NCBI GenBank assembly: GCA_029256665.1 | Contig: JAQSXN010000240.1 | Location: 1 to 6,398, forward strand | From: Paenibacillus sp. | GTDB taxonomy: Bacteria; Bacillota; Bacilli; Paenibacillales; Paenibacillaceae | DNA: 6,398 nucleotides | Reading direction: 5' to 3' | Part shown: in pieces, positions 5,810-6,398 of the stretch | How positions within the stretch are numbered: position 1 is the first letter of the stretch | Layout of the letters: the number at the start of each line of letters is the position of its first letter | Notes under the pieces: generated by a model | The model's database searches: none | What the model was told of the DNA's origin: nothing | Seen by the model: only the letters and a program-made list of their open reading frames with translations | Made by a program: the position numbers and the translations under genes

Positions 5810-6349
5810 TTATGTCTCCAGCGCGACGCGCATCAGCACGCCGATCCGTTCCATCCGTCCTTCGAAATACAAATAACCGAAGAGGCACTCCAGCGCGGTC
5901 GCTTGGCGGTAATCGGCAGGATCCGCGTTTTTGGGCGGCGTCCCGGACTTCGCGTTGCGTCCGCGGCGAGCGATGTCGGCCTCTTCTTCCGTCAAGAGCG
6001 GCTGCAGCCGCTCCAGCAGCGCTCTCTGCGCTTTGGCCGACACCCGCTTCGTCGCCTCGCTATGCAGATGATGCGACTTGTTGTTGGGAAGCGAAATCAA
6101 ATATTGGCGCACCAGCAGCTCGAATACGGCGTCGCCCATATAGGCGAGCACGACCGGATTGATGAGCCCCGTCTTCTTGTCCGGCATATGCAGAGCAAGC
6201 GGATTGCGGGATTCCGGCGCGTCCGCCGCGGCATCGCCGACACTGGCAAGCTCCCCGGACAACGGCGCTTGCGCGCCATCCGCAGGCACTATCTCTTCCG
6301 GTTGGCCGCCAGACCGGATTTCCATGGCTTCATCGCGACGGTCCGTCAT
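5810..6349 (-). CDS. mrnC: Mini-ribonuclease III with N-terminal extension
   Basis: Mini-III is an RNase III-like enzyme without a double-stranded RNA-binding domain; in B. subtilis it matures both ends of 23S rRNA. The core at about 62-179 shows INPVVLAYMGDAVFELLVRQ (63-82), with catalytic-type D73; the helix RVSAKAQ (102-108); RRGRNAKSGTPPKN (128-141); and ATALECLFGYLYF (150-162), with E154 as the likely second metal ligand. The chosen ATG at 6349 overlaps the cysS stop as ATGA, with GGTGG 8 nt upstream, giving 179 residues. B. subtilis MrnC is about 143. The extra 45-50 N-terminal residues are rich in Ala, Asp, Glu, Gly and Pro and look disordered. A GTG at 6361 is a less likely start. rlmB follows after 26 nt. 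Confidence 0.92.
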   Translation of the reverse strand: MTDRRDEAMEIRSGGQPEEIVPADGAQAPLSGELASVGDAAADAPESRNPLALHMPDKKTGLINPVVLAYMGDAVFELLVRQYLISLPNNKSHHLHSEATKRVSAKAQRALLERLQPLLTEEEADIARRGRNAKSGTPPKNADPADYRQATALECLFGYLYFEGRMERIGVLMRVALET

Positions 6350-6398
6350 TTGCGCCGCCACCGTATGCCTTGCGGCGTATCTTCCACCACGACGTTCA
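6346..6398 (-). CDS. cysS: Cysteinyl-tRNA synthetase, last 16 residues (cut by window edge)
   Basis: The minus-strand frame reads NVVVEDTPQGIRWRRK and then TGA. The EDTPQGxRWRR ending is the characteristic C-terminus of bacterial cysteinyl-tRNA synthetase, which charges tRNA-Cys in the cytoplasm. Only this tail is inside the window. Position supports it, since cysS directly precedes mrnC in Bacillales. Its TGA overlaps the mrnC start in an ATGA, indicating coupled translation. With so few residues the call depends on the motif plus gene order. Confidence 0.88.
   Translation of the reverse strand, partial: NVVVEDTPQGIRWRRK

Noticed and set aside
5784..5888. Extended rlmB start 35 codons upstream at 5888
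   Set aside because: It would overlap the 3' end of mrnC, has no Shine-Dalgarno and adds an Arg-rich tail not seen in the family; the ATG at 5783 has AAGGAGG.
1..6398. Novel defence, mobile or CRISPR system
   Set aside because: Every substantial coding region is a recognised housekeeping gene in the standard Bacillales order; no direct-repeat arrays, transposase, integrase or attachment sites are visible.

Overview
This window is a conserved housekeeping block from a Gram-positive, endospore-forming firmicute, most likely a member of the Paenibacillaceae (Paenibacillus/Cohnella type). All genes lie on the minus strand. Read in the direction of transcription, from high to low coordinates, the order is cysS (3' end only), mrnC, rlmB, rae1/yacP, sigH, rpmG, secE, nusG, rplK, rplA, rplJ, rplL (5' end only). 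This is the classical Bacillales order leading towards rpoB. The sporulation sigma factor SigH and the moderately high GC content point to the Paenibacillaceae, but the genus is inferred.

Region by region: 6398-4489 is a tightly packed RNA-metabolism group. cysS overlaps mrnC by an ATGA, mrnC is followed by rlmB after 26 nt, and rlmB by rae1 after 2 nt. The 195 bp at 4294-4488 hold a good sigma-A-type promoter for sigH (4293-3640). The 360 bp at 3280-3639 contain a 55-nt almost fully paired hairpin, a weak stem followed by eight T's, and a strong promoter for the rpmG-secE-nusG unit. rplK follows nusG, with a possible promoter overlapping the end of nusG. rplA follows rplK after a 137-bp gap packed with small hairpins. 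The 238-bp gap before rplJ carries the L10 leader RNA and a terminator-like hairpin, which together form the expected autoregulatory attenuator of rplJ-rplL.

Together the genes serve gene expression: charging of tRNA-Cys (cysS), 23S rRNA maturation (mrnC) and methylation (rlmB), ribosome-linked mRNA decay (rae1), stationary-phase transcription (sigH), ribosomal proteins (L33, L11, L1, L10, L7/L12), membrane protein translocation (secE) and transcription elongation (nusG). I saw no mobile element, CRISPR array, tRNA or rRNA, and no sign of a new defence or metabolic system. The items worth a second look are regulatory RNA structures in the gaps and the long N-terminal extension of MrnC.
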